NCBI GenBank assembly: GCA_037355855.1
Contig: CM074763.1
Coordinates: 4,092,001-4,156,000 of the forward strand
Direction of reading: 5' to 3'
Origin: Pseudo-nitzschia pungens
Taxonomy: Eukaryota > Bacillariophyta > Bacillariophyceae > Bacillariales > Bacillariaceae
DNA: 64,000 nucleotides
Made by a program: the position numbers and the translations under genes. This document shows positions 44,286 through 54,884 of the stretch, one piece after another (position 1 is the stretch's first letter; the number at the start of each line of letters is the position of its first letter). The notes beneath the pieces were generated by a model. The model saw only the letters and a list, made by a program, of their open reading frames with translations, was not told the origin of the DNA and did not search any database.

Positions 44286-45762
44286 GGAAAAGGTCCCTGG
44301 GGATCCAAAAAATATACTGGAGCACACCCACAAAAGTCACCAGGGAACTCAGAAAAAGTCACCGGGGAACTCAGAAATTTTTGCTAAAAAACGAGCAAAA
44401 TTTGTCTCACACTTGGAGCACAAAAACTCTGCGCGCGGAAGAGCTCTGCAAATCGTGTAGGCTTGTACTCTGCAAATCGTGTAGGCTTGTACTCGTACTG
44501 TACTCCTAGCTTGAAAATTGTGCAAATTTGAACAATTTTGCAACTACTGCAAATCGTGTAGGCTTGTAGGCTTGCAAATTCGAATCGGATACGGTTCGAA
44601 TTGAAATACAGCAGCCCCAGGGAAGCTTGGACCTTGAAAACAGGGGCTGTAGTAGGAACACTTAGGGACCGGGGGATATCAATGGCAGGGCACACTTAAA
44701 AGGCTCAGGAGGGAACTTGAAGTTCAAACTCGCGAGTACTTATAAGTGGAAACAGTATCCAGGGGCAATTGGCTTGAAAACAGGTACCTTGAGCGAGACA
44801 CTTAGGGACCAGGGAAGCTGCTTGCTTGAAAACAGGGGCTTTAGTAGAAAAACCTAGGGACCAGGGGGAGGCTTGTGTCTTGAAAACAGTGTCGAACTTG
44901 AAGTTCAAGTTGGGGTTGCTTAATAGCGAAAACACTTAGGGATCAGGGAACCCGCGAACACTTAGGGACCAGAGAAACTGTAGTCTTGGAAACAAGGGGC
45001 GATAGTAGCTGTAGTCTTGGAAACAAGAGTGCACTAAGTAGGAGGTACTTAGGGATCGGTTGGTCTTGGCTTGAAAACAGATGTAGTAGGGGGAGCCTGA
45101 AGCGAAAACACTTAGGGACTGGGGGGCTTGGCTAGGAAACAGGGTAGCACTTAAGTGAAAGGTACTTAAGAAGCAGGGAGGCTATTGACTTGAAAACAGG
45201 GAGGGAACTAGAAGATATGCTTGCGAGGAACCTTCTAGAAAGGGGGGGTATGTATGCGTTCGACAACTTCAACTTGAAAAGACTTAGGGAACTCAGCAAG
45301 GAACCTTGAAGAATGTAGAACGTTAAGTGGATATCACTTAAGGGGCTTGAAAGACTGTACAGCGTTAAATAATAAGGTAGCTTGAAAACAGATCGAAAAA
45401 AACAAACCGAGCTCGGAGACAAAGCGAAACCGAAACAGATTCAGCTGTAGAAATTAGTACTGGTGTTGCTGTAGAAAATTATGTGTCCTTGTTTTGTTTT
45501 CGGTCGTGTTGCTTGTTGCTTGCCGACCGGCCGACCGACAGGAAACAAGGAACCAAAGCAACCAAAGGAAGCAAGGAGCAGCCAAACAAATAGCAGAATC
45601 AGATAGGCGAGGTCTCTGTTAGTAGGTGTACTGCTTGGTGTTGTTGTAGGAGCTTTAGAAGTGAGGGAGATATTAAAGGGGAAATTTGTGTAGAAATCTA
45701 CGTGTTTTAAGTACTGGAACATCGGAACGTCGGACAAAGATGCGCGTCGCAAAATTGTATCT
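44286..45762 (-). mobile_element. LINE copy D, 5' portion (5' UTR)
   Basis: This is the remaining 1.48 kb of LINE D's 5' UTR. It matches LINE E's 5' UTR in reverse: CTTGAAAACAG and ACTTAGGGACC motifs, and a stretch at 44440-44590 where TGCAAATCGTGTAGGCTTGTA occurs about three times. The 5' terminus is at about 45760 and is followed by the right copy of the 17-bp target duplication. No coding sequence is seen. Confidence 0.88.
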
Positions 45763-45779
45763 TCTTGGATATCTTCATA

Positions 45780-46251
45780 GTCCCCATGATTCATGCTAGC
45801 AGTCCTGTACTGATTCAAGCCACTACTAGGGCAGTCCCCGGAAACTGATACTCCCAGGAGAACTCCAATGCTTGTGCTTGCTGTACCAGGACTCTTGGAT
45901 GGATCAAAAAAAAATTCAGGGATGCTTCCATGTAACTTGTCAGAGAATAAACTGCATCAAATATTGCAGCTTCTATCAGAGGCCCAGCTGATTCGTAGAT
46001 GGAAAAATAAGGAGGGTGGAATGGAGGAGGTTTTGCCCTTGGTTCCATGCCTTGACACATACAATGGGATAGATCAATCAGCCTATTGTCGGTTTGGAGT
46101 TGATAGTCCCCAGAACCAGTGTACCGGAGACTCCCACACGCAACATATAAATTGTACACAAAAGAAATCAACTGCTTCCAAACTGCTTGCCAGGGATCAA
46201 CATGCCCCGAATAATGCAGCTAGCAGCTACCACATGCAGTGCAGCTAGCAG
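45780..46251 (-). other. Copia Y 3' UTR
   Basis: About 470 bases of non-coding sequence lie between pol and the LTR. It is recognisably similar to 62929-63474 of copia Z, for example the CAGCTGATTCGTAGA stretch and the block around TCCTGGTACAGCAA. Near the pol end a unit of about 24 bases (GCAGCTAGCAGCTACCACAT) is duplicated at 46217-46262. No gene is seen. Confidence 0.7.
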
Positions 46252-46721
46252 CTACCACATGCAGCGCTCGCAGAGGCTTTTCAACATAGGACCATTAAGC
46301 AACTTGGTGAACAGATCTGAAATGTTGCTCTCGCCTGGTTCCTTTGCAACACCGATTGTCCCAGCGACAATAGCTTTGCGTTCCTTGTGGTAGGCCACAC
46401 TATTGTGCTTCTTATTGCATGGACTCTCCGGTCTGGTAACATTCTTGACAACTGAATCATTATTGCAATAGACATTGGTGGGGCCTTGTATAGGCACTCC
46501 CATCATCCGGAGCTTGTACCTGAGCCTTTCAATAAGTTCAATGGCAATCCTCATAGCCACAATCTCAGAGCCAAAGGTAGAAATCTCCACTGTAGTCTGT
46601 CTCTTGCTGAACCATAAAATGGGGGCGTTGTTCAAGAAAATAATGATTCCAGTATGGGATCTCCTGGTTGCTTTGCATCTGGCATGGTCTGCATCAACAA
46701 AACAACTCATAATAACAGGCT
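46252..46721 (-). pseudogene. Copia Y RNase H fragment
   Basis: This is the C-terminal RNase H domain of a copia pol. It carries FVDADHARCKATRRSHTG, then TFGSEIVAMR, the NNDSV segment where Z has DNDSV, and LFTKLLNGPM, ending CERCMW. It is about 157 codons long and very similar to the last 160 residues of copia Z pol. It is cut upstream by LINE F, so protease, integrase and RT are absent. One catalytic-type Asp of the DNDS motif is Asn here, which fits a decayed copy. Confidence 0.87.
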
Positions 46722-49485
46722 TGCTGGTTTCCCTGGTGGGCTTTGCTTTTGTGGATGACACTGATTTGTTTTGTGCTGGTTCTGATCCCTCAACCTCTGG
46801 TGAGACCTTGGCTGTTGACTTTCAGGATGCTCTTGACAGGTGTGCAGGCGGCATTATTGCTACTGGAGGTGCCATTAAACCTGCCAAATCCTTCTGTTAT
46901 TTGATTGATTTCAAATGGACTGGCTCTGGTTGGGAATATTGCTCCACTGTTGACATGCCAGGTGACTTTACTGTTGCTGACAAGCTTGGCAATCGTGCTA
47001 CCCAGGATCGCTTTGAGGTTGACCATGCTGACAAAACCCTTGGTGTTTTCATATCCATGGATGGCAATGAGGATGCACAGGTTGCTCACATGCAGTCCCA
47101 GTCTAAGTCCTTTGGGTCTCAAATGAAGGCTTCCAAGTGTGAGAAGAGGGTTTCCCTCTACACCTTCAAATACTCTTTCATGAAGTCTGTTGAATATCCC
47201 ATGCCTGTCACTCAACTTGATGAGGGTACCTGGACTAAGATTCTTCACCCAGCCCTTGTCCCTGTGCTGAATAAGGCTGGGATGTCCTGGACCTTTCCCA
47301 GATATGTGTTCTTGGGTCCTTCTCTGTATCAAGGCTTTGGATTCATTCATCCCTATCTTCTCCAAGAGTTTAGCCACATTGCCACTCTCTTCCAGGAATC
47401 TGTCAGGTCCTCACAAACTGGCAGGATTCTCAGGCTCACTGCTGAGGCTCTGAGGCTTGAATTGGGTGTCCCTCTCCATCTTGGTGTCACACCCTTTCAT
47501 CCCTATGCTTCATACACTACTCCTTGTTGGTACAAGCATCTGTGGAAATTCTTTTCCATGCACCCTGTGAGCTTGGTTGAAGACTTCCCTGACCTTCCCC
47601 TACTGCGCTCCAATGGTTGCTACCTCATGCAAGCCTTTGTTGATGCTGGCTTCAGAGGTGCTGACCTGTCCCTCTTGAATCTCATTCGGATGTCCCTCAA
47701 GGCTGTTTCTCTTGCTGATGTTTGCACGCCTGATGGAACAAAGCTGTCCCCTGTGGCTTTCCAACTGCAATCTTCCAACCACTTGAGAGATCATCTTGAC
47801 TGGCCCAGATGTCCTTCACCTTGGCCTCCACCAGCACAGCGCCTGTGGACTAAGGCTCGTCAGACATGCTTTCTTCCCCCCTGTCCACTCCCTGCAGCTA
47901 GAGCCTTGGCTCATTCTTTTCACCTTGGGCCTTGGCTCTCTCTCCAGACAGCTTCTCTTTGGCCTTGGTACTTGTCTTTCTCTACCAACAGATTATTCTC
48001 TAAATGTTCTACTGGTTGGATGGTGGGCACCTCGCAAGGAAGGGGCAGATACAGATTCACCTCTGAAGTTCTTCCTGAGAAACCTGCATGTGCACATGTG
48101 CTTGTCTCTCCTGTGACCCGTGGCCACGTTGTTCAAGTTGTTGGTTCTTTTGATTTTGTCTCTGAACCTCCTGATGTTGATCCTCTGCAGTACAATCCAT
48201 TTGAGTCTCTTCCAGCTTCCCCTGAGGATGCCTTTGATGCTCTTTGTGAGTCTCCAAGAGTGCTTCTCCACAAGTATTCTCTTCCACAGGTTGGATGTCA
48301 GGCTCTTGCTGCTGCCATACAGAGTGGCACTGCCAGTGCTGTCTGTGATGGTTCCTTTGATCCTGCTCTTCTATGAGGTACTTCTGCCTTCATCTTGTCC
48401 CCCAATACCTCCACCAAGTCTACCTCATTTCCTCACTGGCTGTAACTTTGTCAGTGGCTCCTCTGAGGATCAGTCTTCTTACCGGAGTGAACCGGCTGGC
48501 ATCATTGGGGTTCTCACCTGCTGCACTGCTCTGGTGGATCTTTTTGCTATTGCTTCTGGCTCTATCACCATTGCTCTTGATGGTGACACCGCTCTCAAAC
48601 AGGCTCAGGGATCTTGGCCATTGGTTATTTCCCAGAAGTCTTTTGATTATGTCTATGTTATCCGCAACATGCTTTCTGCTCTTCCCATTTCAGTGCAATT
48701 CTGGTAGGTTCAAGGGCACCAGGCTGGATTCTTTCTTGACTGGTGGGCCCTTTGCAATCATCAGGTTGATGGCATGGCCAAGGCTTTTCTCTCTATTCAC
48801 AGAGCTTCTGCAAACCACTATCCCAGACTTGTCTTTGAACCCTGGGCATTTTCCCTCAATGGTTGCAAGTGCTCAAGGTTTGATCAGAATGCTTTGCATG
48901 TTGCCATTTCAGGCCCTCCTCTTCTCCAATACTGGCAGACCCACCATGATATCCCCATTCCCCAACCTGTTTTGAGTTCCATCCATTGGTGGTGTGTCCA
49001 TCAGTCTGCCTTCAAGCATCTCCCTCCTGGTATGCAAAGGTGGTTTGTCAAGGTTGCTTCTGGCTGCATTGGTGTTGGCAACCAGCTACTTCACTACCAG
49101 CAGCATCAGGATCAGTCCAGGTGCCCTCTGTGTGATGCAGACAACAAAAAGGTCTCTCATGTGCTCTCCTGCAAGGACCCTGGGGCTGTCAACCACAGTG
49201 TGTCTGCCTTCAAGGGTCCCCTGCAGCAGAGGCTTGAGGTTGAGCAGACTGATCCATCTTTGGTGGCTGCCATTGTGGATCTTCTCACCAGGGTTTGGAA
49301 GGGCCAGAGCATCTATCCCTCATCCTATTCCCCTGCAATTGCTTCTGCTGTCAGGGCACAGAGGACAATTGGATGGCACAACTGGCTTCTTCATAGGTGG
49401 TCTCCTCTCTGGCATCGCATCCAGGCTGATTACTACTCCCAAATTGGCAGCAAGCGCTCCCCCAGACGCTGGGCTACAGCTATCA
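46722..49485 (+). pseudogene. LINE F, 5'-truncated and decayed ORF2
   Basis: This is a fragment of a plus-strand LINE starting in the middle of the RT domain (VGFAFVDDTDLF) and running into the region after RNase H. The frame is open to a TGA at 48374-48376, where an Arg codon of other copies (AGA) is a stop. Further lesions follow: a small deletion near 48420-48430, a TAG near 48704-48707 in the His-motif region, and YRSEPAG where other copies have YRSELAG. It differs from A, D and E at many more positions than they differ from each other, so it is an older or separate lineage. At 49485 it is cut by the tail of LINE G. Confidence 0.88.
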
Positions 49486-49786
49486 TAATAATAATATACG
49501 TATTTAAATAACTTTAATCACCAAAGGTGAAACTAAATTACTCAGTCTGTAACCAGACTTTAACGTCGCCTCCATCGAAGAGTCAGGACCCCAAGTGGCA
49601 GAACGACAAATTTTTCAAACAAACCTTGAACATCAGACAGGGAAAAAGACAAAACAAGTCCCACAAAATAGGGACTTGAGAGAAAGTAAGATGGGAATGT
49701 AGATATTGGGATAAGATCCAGTATCATAAGTGATATGACAGGATGAGAAACAGGAACAGAAGGCAAAACCAAGGTACAAAGTGTAA
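49486..49786 (-). other. LINE G 3' UTR and tail
   Basis: The 3' UTR matches D and E, with both conserved stem-loops near 49518-49560 and an (ATT)n tail. The junction with LINE F is uncertain by two or three bases because TAT/AAT is shared. Confidence 0.82.
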
Positions 49787-51672
49787 TCAACCCTGAGGTC
49801 CAGTAAGCCAGGCTCTGAGGAGAGCAGCCTCTCGTTGGTATGGCTGCACTGGTTGGACAGGCGCTGCATACTGCTTCCTGGCAAGGTGGATGGTTGCAAG
49901 CCACTGCCTCTTGGCAGTCAGGGTGTAACCTTGTAGGACTTGGAAAGGGGTTTGTAAAAGGGAGTGTGACTGGGGAAGTGCACCAGCTGCACCAATGGCC
50001 AATTCAGAGGAGATGGAAGCATCAAGCGATTGGTGTTGTTCAGCATCAAGGGTACCCCCAGGACCATGGAGTCGTTCATTCCTATAAGTCCAAAGATCCC
50101 AGGAGGTAAGAAAGAACTGATGGATGATAGCTGTAGCCCAACGTTTGGGAGAGCGCTTGCTTCCAATGTGGGAGTAGTAGTCAGCCTGGATTTGATACCA
50201 GCGAGGAGACCACCTACCAAGAAGCCAGTTGTGCCAGCCAATAGTCCTCTGTGCCCTGACAGCAGAAGCAATTGCAAGTGAGTAGGATGATGGATAAATT
50301 CTCTGGCCCTTCCGAACTCTGGTGAGGAGATCCACAATGGCAACAGCCAATGATGGATCAGTTTGTTCAGCTTCAAGCCTCTTCTGCAGTGGTCCCGTGA
50401 AGGCAGACACACTATGCGTGACAGCCCCAGTATCCTTGCAGGAGAGCACATGAGAAACCTTCTCGTTGTCTGCATCACACAAGGGACACCTGGAGTGATC
50501 CTGATACTGGTAGTGAAGTAGTTGGTTGCCAACACCAATGCATCCAGAAGCAAACTTGACAAAACACCTTTGCATGCCAGGAGGGAGACGCTTGAAGGCA
50601 GACAGATGGGCACACCAATGGATGGAACTCAAAACAGGTTGTGGAATGGGGAGATCATGGTGGGTCTGCCAATATTGAAGAAGAGGAGGACCAGAAATGG
50701 CAACATGCAAAGCATTTTGATCAAACCTTGAACACTTGCATCCATTGAGAGAAAATGCCCAAGGCTCAAACACAAGTCTGGGATAGTGATGGGCAGAAGC
50801 TCTATGGACAGAGAGAAAGGACTTTGCCATGCTGTCAACCTGATGATTGCGAAGGGCCCACCAATCAAGAAAGATTCCAGCTTGATGGCCCTGAACCCAC
50901 TGAAAGTGCACAGAGATTGGCAGGGCAGAAATCATGTTTCTGATGACATAAACATAATCAAAAGACTTCTGGGAAATAACCAATGGCCATGATCCCTCAG
51001 CCTGTTTGAGAGCTGTGTCACCATCCAGAGCAATGGTGATAGAGCCAGAAGCAATATCAAAAAGACTCACCAGAGCAGTGCAACAGGTGAGAACCCCAAG
51101 GATGCCTGCCAGCTCACTCCTATAGGATGATTGGTCCTCAGGGGATCCACTGACAAAATTACAGCCAGTGAGGAACAATGAAGCAGACTTGGTGGAGGAA
51201 TTGGGTGACAAAATGAAAGCAGAAGTTCCTCTGACAAGGTCCGGATCAAATGAACCATCACATACAGCACTGGCAGTACCACTCTCAATAGCATCAACAA
51301 GGTGCTGACAGCCAGCCTGTGGTAGGGAATATTTGTGGAGAAGTACTCTTGGAGACGCACAGAGTGCATCAAAGGCATCTACTGGGGAGTCTGGAAGAGA
51401 ATCAAATGGATTGTACTCCAGAGGATCCATGTCAGGAGGTTCGGAAACAAAGGCTGAGGACCCAACAACGCGTACAACTTGTCCACAAATAACAGGGCAG
51501 ACAAGCACATCAGCACAGGCTGGTTTGTCAGGAATGAGTTCAGAAGTGACCCTGTATCTGCCCCTGCCTTGGGAGGTGCTCACAATCCAGCCAGTAGAAG
51601 TTTTGAAGAATATTCTGTTGGTGGATGGAGACAAAAACCAAGGCCAAAGAGAAGCTGTCTGGGGAGAGAGCC
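49787..51672 (-). pseudogene. LINE G ORF2, C-terminal fragment
   Basis: This is the last 628 or so codons of ORF2, ending LLRAWLTGPQG. It includes an undisturbed RNase H (CDGSFDPDL, YRSELAGI, ALDGD, QGHQAG, NHQVDSMAK) and the CCHC finger CPLC...HVLSC. Endonuclease and RT are deleted. The break lies where other copies read PSFHLGHWLSPQ. The remaining frame has no stop, but it no longer has its own start and cannot transpose by itself. Confidence 0.87.
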
Positions 51673-52591
51673 AATGCCAAAGGCATGAATTGCAGATGGG
51701 ATAGGAGACTTGCCAGAACAGGGACCCTTACCATAAAAACAACCAGAAGAAGGAAGCGGAATGAGCCCTGTTGGCAGCAGCCAGAGCCTCCTGGCGTTGG
51801 GATTGGCGTGCTTGCTGCTGAGAGGGATCAGACTTCTGGGCAGAGGAAAAGGCAAGAGTAGATTGCTTGAGGATAGATGAAGCAGGGACCTTGCCTGAGG
51901 TCCCAGAACCCTTTGGTGTGTGTCTGGACGTCTGTTGGCCTGGCAGCTGGGAGCCTGCCTGGTTTGATCCTGGCTGCTGGGAGCCTGGGGGCCGGGGTCC
52001 AGACGGCTCGGAGCCCTGCTGCTGGGAGCCCTGCTGCTGGGAGCCCTGCTGCTGGGAGCCTGAGGACTGGGAGCCTGAGGACTGGGAGCCTATGAGCTTG
52101 GGGTCTGACAGCAGAGTACCGGACGACTGAGAGCCTGACAGAGTACCTGACGGCGGAGGACCTGACTCCTGGGAGCCTAGCTGAGAAGCTGTTGACAGAG
52201 AAGAAGTTTGCAAGGAATCCCCTGGTGCAGAGTCCCCTGGTGCAGATTCCCCTGGTGCAGATTCAGTGCCAAGCATCTCAACATCAGAAAGCACACCTGC
52301 AGATGAGGACACAGAAGAAGATGAAGACATATCATCAACAGAAGACCCATGCATAGAGGATGAAGAGGCTGACGAGGCAGAGGAAGAGGATGATCTGGTA
52401 TCAAGAGTAGGGGAGGGAGTAGTAAGAGCAGAGGTGACACTAGAATGTCGTGGAGGGGTCTTTTGCACAAATGGGCGCTTGTTAGACCGAGCCCCAGAGG
52501 CAGACCTAGCGGAAGAAGGAGGCGTGGAAGATCTCTTCTTCCGGGAAGCTGCTTGGGAGGTGGGCCACCCCTTAGTGGGAGGGGGAGACAT
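51673..52591 (-). pseudogene. LINE G ORF1, N-terminal fragment
   Basis: This is the first 300 or so codons of ORF1 from the ATG at 52591 (MSPPPTKGW; A and C have MPPPPTKGW). It has the Ser-rich region and the Gln-repeat region with about three GSQQQ units. The frame shifts near 51738, where one extra A changes FFWCFYGK to FFWLFLW and a stop. The homology itself continues to about 51680 (SAIHAF) and is then joined to the C-terminal ORF2 fragment by the large deletion. The frame is open for more than 200 codons upstream of the ATG. Confidence 0.85.
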
Positions 52592-52599
52592 TGTACCAG

Positions 52600-53395
52600 A
52601 AGTGGAGCAACTGAGGGCAGAGACACCAGCTGAGGGCAGAAGGAACAACAAAGGGGCCGCGTTGGAGGTAAAGATGCCAGGTGATAACACCAGTTGAGTG
52701 CAGAAGCAACCGCAGAAACACCACTGGGATGTTGAAAAGCCACAGCAGAAGCAACAACAGACACGCCGCTTGGATGTAGAAGTGCCAGGTGATGACAAAT
52801 GCCAGGGTAGTAGAAGCACCGGTTGAGGGCAAATCAACAGCAGAAAACCTCCAGTGGAGTGCAGAAGCAACAACTGAAACGCCGCGCTTGAATGGAGAAG
52901 CACTGGTTGAGTACAAAGGCCGGGGCAGGAGAAGCACCGATTGAGAGCAGACAACAGCCGAAAAGCAAACACTTGGGTGCTGGACCGACAGCAGACACGC
53001 CGCGCTTGGATGTAGAAGTGCCAGGTGATGACAAAGGCCGGGGCAGGAGGAGCACCAGTTGAGGGCAAGTTAACTGCAGAAAACACGCGCTTGGATGTAG
53101 AAATGTCAGGTGATGACAAAAGCCGGGGCAGTAGAAGCACCAATGGAATGCAAAAGCAACAACAGGAAGCGCCGCTTTGGATATATAGGTGCCAAGCAAC
53201 AAAAGGAACGCCGCGTAGGATGTAGAGGTGCCAGGTGAGAACAAAAGCCGGGGCAGTAGAAACACCAGGTGAGTGCAGAAGCAGCAACAGACACGCCGCG
53301 CTTGGATGTAGAAGTGCCAGGTGATGACAAAGGCCGGGGCAAGAGAAGCACTGGTTGCGGGCAAATGCCAGGTGATAAGGTGATAGGTTGTAGGC
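52600..53395 (-). repeat. GC-rich tandem array in LINE G 5' UTR
   Basis: This is the short (about 0.8 kb), more diverged version of the array in A and C. It has repeated GATGACAAAGGCCGGGGCAG units alternating with CTTGGATGTAGAAGTGCCAG and CAGCAACAGACACGCCGCGC. Fewer units and more variation suggest an older or contracted array. Confidence 0.78.
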
Positions 53396-54358
53396 TGGGA
53401 ACAGGGTACAGCAGCAACAACAGGTTCAACGTTGGGCTGGACAAGGAAAAATTCCAGGGGAACCAAAAGAAAAGACTGGAGCACTACCAGAAGAGCCTCG
53501 TTGGAAACCCACAGAGGTGCTCTGGAGTTACAGAATTTAGAAACTCCAGTAGGCCACTGCAAATCGTGTAGAAACAGACTGTAGAAACAGACTGTAGAAA
53601 CGATCCGACAACTGGCTTGGATCAAAGACCTGGTATTAGGGACGCTGCTTGCTTGAAAAGGGGCTTTAATAGGAACACTTAGGGACCGGGGGATATCAAT
53701 GGCAGGGCACACTTAAAAGGCTCAGGAGGGAACTTGAAGTTCAAACTCGCGAGTACTTATAAGTGGAAACAGTATCCAGGGGCAATTGGCTTGAAAACAG
53801 GGACCTTAAGCGGAGCAGAGCAGCTGCTGTAGAATTCTACAGGGAAAATTCTGGTAGTTCTGTCTGGAGTTGCGGGCAAATGGAATAGAAGTACCACTTT
53901 TGGCCCTGTAGAATTTACGTAGAGGGGGGAAATGGAAACAGTATCCAGGGGCAATTGGCTTGAAAACAGGTACCTTGAGCGAGACACTTAGGGACCAGAA
54001 AAGCTGCTTGCTTGAAAACAGGGGCTTTAGTAGGAAGACCTGGGGACCAGGGGAGGCTTGTGTCTTGAAAACAGTGTCAACCTTGAAGTTCAAGTTGGGG
54101 TTGCTTAATAGCGAAAACACTTAGGGAGCAGGGAACTCGTGAACACTTAGGGACCAGGGAAGCTGCTTGCTTGAAAACAGGGGCTGTACTCGAAACACCT
54201 AGGGACCAGGGGGAGGCTTGTGTCTTGAAAACAGTGGCAAACTTGAAGTTCAACTTGGGGGTGCTTAATAGCAAAAACACTTAGGGATCGGGAACTCGTG
54301 AACACTTAGGGGGCAGGGAGAGCTGCTTGCTTGAAAACAGGGGCTGTACTCGAAACTA
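53396..54358 (-). promoter_or_regulatory. LINE G distal 5' UTR, truncated
   Basis: This stretch has the usual CTTGAAAACAG and CACTTAGGGAC motifs. At about 53811-53935 it has about 125 bases not found in the other copies, including the perfect 16-bp palindrome CTGTAGAATTCTACAG at 53827-53842. The block around TGCTTGCTTGAAAACAGGGG followed by TCGAAA is present twice (near 54163 and 54333). Copia Z begins after CTCGAAACTA. Confidence 0.65.
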
Positions 54359-54884
54359 TGAAGATGTTCAAAGTGGTGCTATGATCTGTGCTAGCAAGGC
54401 CCCTGTGTAGGAGAGTATACTGAGGCTACAGGCAGCAGCCTCCAGTAACTGACTAACAGGTGCTGAGCTGAGTGCTAGGGCTGTGTGCTAATTGGTAGCA
54501 TACAGGCTTAGCAACGGGCGTAGCAATAGGCTTAGCTACAGGCTTAGCAACAGGCGTAGCAACAGGCTTAGCAACAGGCTTAGCAACAGACCTATCCTGT
54601 CTAGTATGGATTGCTAGCAGAGTTTACTAGGGTCGTCGCGTACGATTTGTACCAATCGTACGTACCCCGAGTAAAGCACCTTTATGGTGTAGCTAGATGC
54701 TACAGGGTTAGGGTTGCTAATGCTACGAGATACTGAAAGATGCTAAACTACCATGATACCAATGCTAAGGTACTATGCTACCGCCGGGGTCGGGTCATTG
54801 GTGTATATTATGTACCATGACTGGATACCAGGCCCAAACAGTTACCCAACGCGTTAGCAAGCAAGCAAGCACACGATTGAATTA
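54359..54884 (+). repeat. Copia Z 5' LTR (part proven by comparison)
   Basis: These bases are repeated without visible change at 63475-64000. The LTR starts with TG, but the true edge could be a few bases upstream because ACTATG is shared at both ends. Its 3' edge is not fixed because the partner copy leaves the window; it extends beyond 54884. It contains a run of about 12-bp units (GGCTTAGCAACA) at 54505-54590, repeated GCTACGCTACTC just after the compared part, and a hairpin at 54639-54662. Confidence 0.92.
54639..54662. other. LTR hairpin
   Basis: This is a perfect 9-bp inverted repeat with arms CGTACGATT (54639-54647) and AATCGTACG (54654-54662) and a 6-nt loop. The same structure is at 63755-63778 in the 3' LTR. 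It could be a transcription-factor site or an RNA structure in the R region. Confidence 0.7.

Larger units (their letters stand above)
45763..46721 (-). mobile_element. Old copia Y: LTR edge, 3' UTR, end of pol
   Basis: On the minus strand this matches copia Z from the RNase H end of pol through the 3' UTR to the first bases of the 3' LTR. The LTR edge lies at about 45763-45779, inside the target duplication of LINE D, and the LTR continues at 22034-22108. The match is clear but diverged, with small indels. LINE F is inserted in its pol at about 46722, so the rest of Y is not in the window. Confidence 0.85.
49486..54358 (-). mobile_element. LINE copy G, internally deleted
   Basis: This is a minus-strand LINE inserted tail-to-tail in LINE F. 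It has the (ATT)n tail, the 3' UTR, the C-terminal third of ORF2, then a jump at about 51672-51680 to the N-terminal part of ORF1, and a 5' UTR with a short GC-rich array. Compared with D about 6.3 kb is missing. The distal 5' UTR is cut at 54358 by copia Z, so the 5' end and target duplication are not visible. It belongs to the A/C subfamily. Confidence 0.88.
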
